A DNA stretch of 7,410 nucleotides from Planctomycetota bacterium. GTDB taxonomy: Bacteria > Planctomycetota > Planctomycetia > Isosphaerales > Isosphaeraceae. The stretch spans positions 1 to 7,410 of the forward strand of contig JAKBCQ010000110.1 in assembly GCA_021807585.1 (NCBI GenBank), read 5' to 3'. The translations under genes were made by a program, and so were the position numbers. Positions within the stretch are counted from its first letter, which is position 1, and each line of letters begins with the position of its first letter. Shown here piece by piece: positions 7,018-7,410 of the stretch. The notes beneath the pieces are model-generated. The model made no database searches, was not told the DNA's origin, and saw only the letters and a program-made list of their open reading frames with translations.

Positions 7018-7410
7018 ATGAATCATCGAATCCTTAGCCTTTCCGCAATCGTCTGGATCGCTTCGTTCGCGGGCTCGCGGCTCGTTTTCGCGGATCCTCC
7101 CGAGCTCAAGACGCTCGAGATCGGCGCGACCGCTCCCGATTTCGCGCTTCCGGGCGTCGACGGCAAGATTCATCGCCTGAAAGACTTCGCCGACGCCAAG
7201 ATCCTCGTCGTCGTCTTCACGTGCAATCATTGTCCAACTGCGCAAGCATATGAAGATCGGATTATTAAGCTCGACGCCGATTACAAAGACAAAGGGGTCA
7301 AGGTCGTCGCGATTTCGCCCAACAGCCCCGCGGGATTGCGGCTCGACGAACTCGGTTACACCGACGTCGGCGATTCTTTTGAAGACATGAAAATTCGTGC
7401 TAAGGATCGC
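7018..7410 (+). CDS. Secreted thioredoxin-fold redoxin (AhpC/TSA-like), 3' end outside window
   Basis: The first 131 residues are visible and the frame runs open to the window edge. Residues 1-25 are a signal peptide (hydrophobic 5-24, likely cut at VFA|DPP), so the protein acts outside the cytoplasm. The mature part starts with the redoxin motif IGATAPDFALPGVDGKIHRLKDF (35-57), then a beta strand ILVVVFTCNHCPTAQAYEDR (62-81) with a C69-N-H-C72 active-site pair at the end of the strand, as in thioredoxin folds. VKVVAISPNSP (94-104) is the next core strand. Such proteins reduce disulfides or peroxides, or support cytochrome c maturation; which one applies cannot be told from this part. The CNHCP form with a following AYEDR is common in planctomycete redoxins. 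It is transcribed away from the SGNH/cytochrome operon, so a link to heme maturation is only a guess. The C-terminal half, where longer family members may carry a further domain, is not visible. Confidence 0.88.
   Translation, partial: MNHRILSLSAIVWIASFAGSRLVFADPPELKTLEIGATAPDFALPGVDGKIHRLKDFADAKILVVVFTCNHCPTAQAYEDRIIKLDADYKDKGVKVVAISPNSPAGLRLDELGYTDVGDSFEDMKIRAKDR

Noticed and set aside
6925..7245. Minus-strand open frame of 106 codons
   Set aside because: Antisense to the redoxin gene, which has a signal peptide, CNHC motif and ribosome site.

Overview
The window looks like a chromosomal segment from a member of the Planctomycetota. The main evidence is the 1163-residue secreted protein at 1912-5403, which joins a membrane-bound-dehydrogenase beta-propeller, HEAT-like repeats and a PVC-type c-heme domain. 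Its partner, an SGNH-fold protein with the C-terminal extension typical of planctomycetes, points the same way, as does the CNHC-type secreted redoxin. Base composition is moderately GC-rich, roughly 60% by eye. The genus cannot be told from the sequence.

Layout from left to right: a minus-strand pair starts at 1407, with an NHL-repeat lipoprotein (475-1407) followed after 21 bp by a double-membrane-anchored von Willebrand A protein (1-453, cut by the window edge). A small Rieske [2Fe-2S] ferredoxin-like gene reads the other way (1574-1894). It converges on the large cytochrome/dehydrogenase gene, and a small hairpin lies across both stop codons. Upstream of the large gene, and overlapping it by an ATGA junction, is the SGNH-fold gene (5400-6707). 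A divergent intergenic region of 310 bp separates this from a plus-strand secreted redoxin (7018 to the window end, incomplete).

The SGNH and cytochrome genes form a translationally coupled operon whose products are both exported. The likely theme is extracytoplasmic breakdown or oxidation of a carbohydrate-type substrate, with electrons leaving through the c-type heme; the substrate cannot be read from sequence. The NHL lipoprotein and VWA protein suggest an envelope-associated binding or assembly function. The Rieske protein and redoxin are separate redox genes with no visible partner here.

I see no tRNA, rRNA, CRISPR array, insertion sequence or phage gene. All six genes belong to families I recognise, and I found no convincing undescribed system. 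The points most worth a second look are the missing SGNH nucleophile serine, two G8 tracts in the NHL gene, and a cluster of GCGATCGC octamers.
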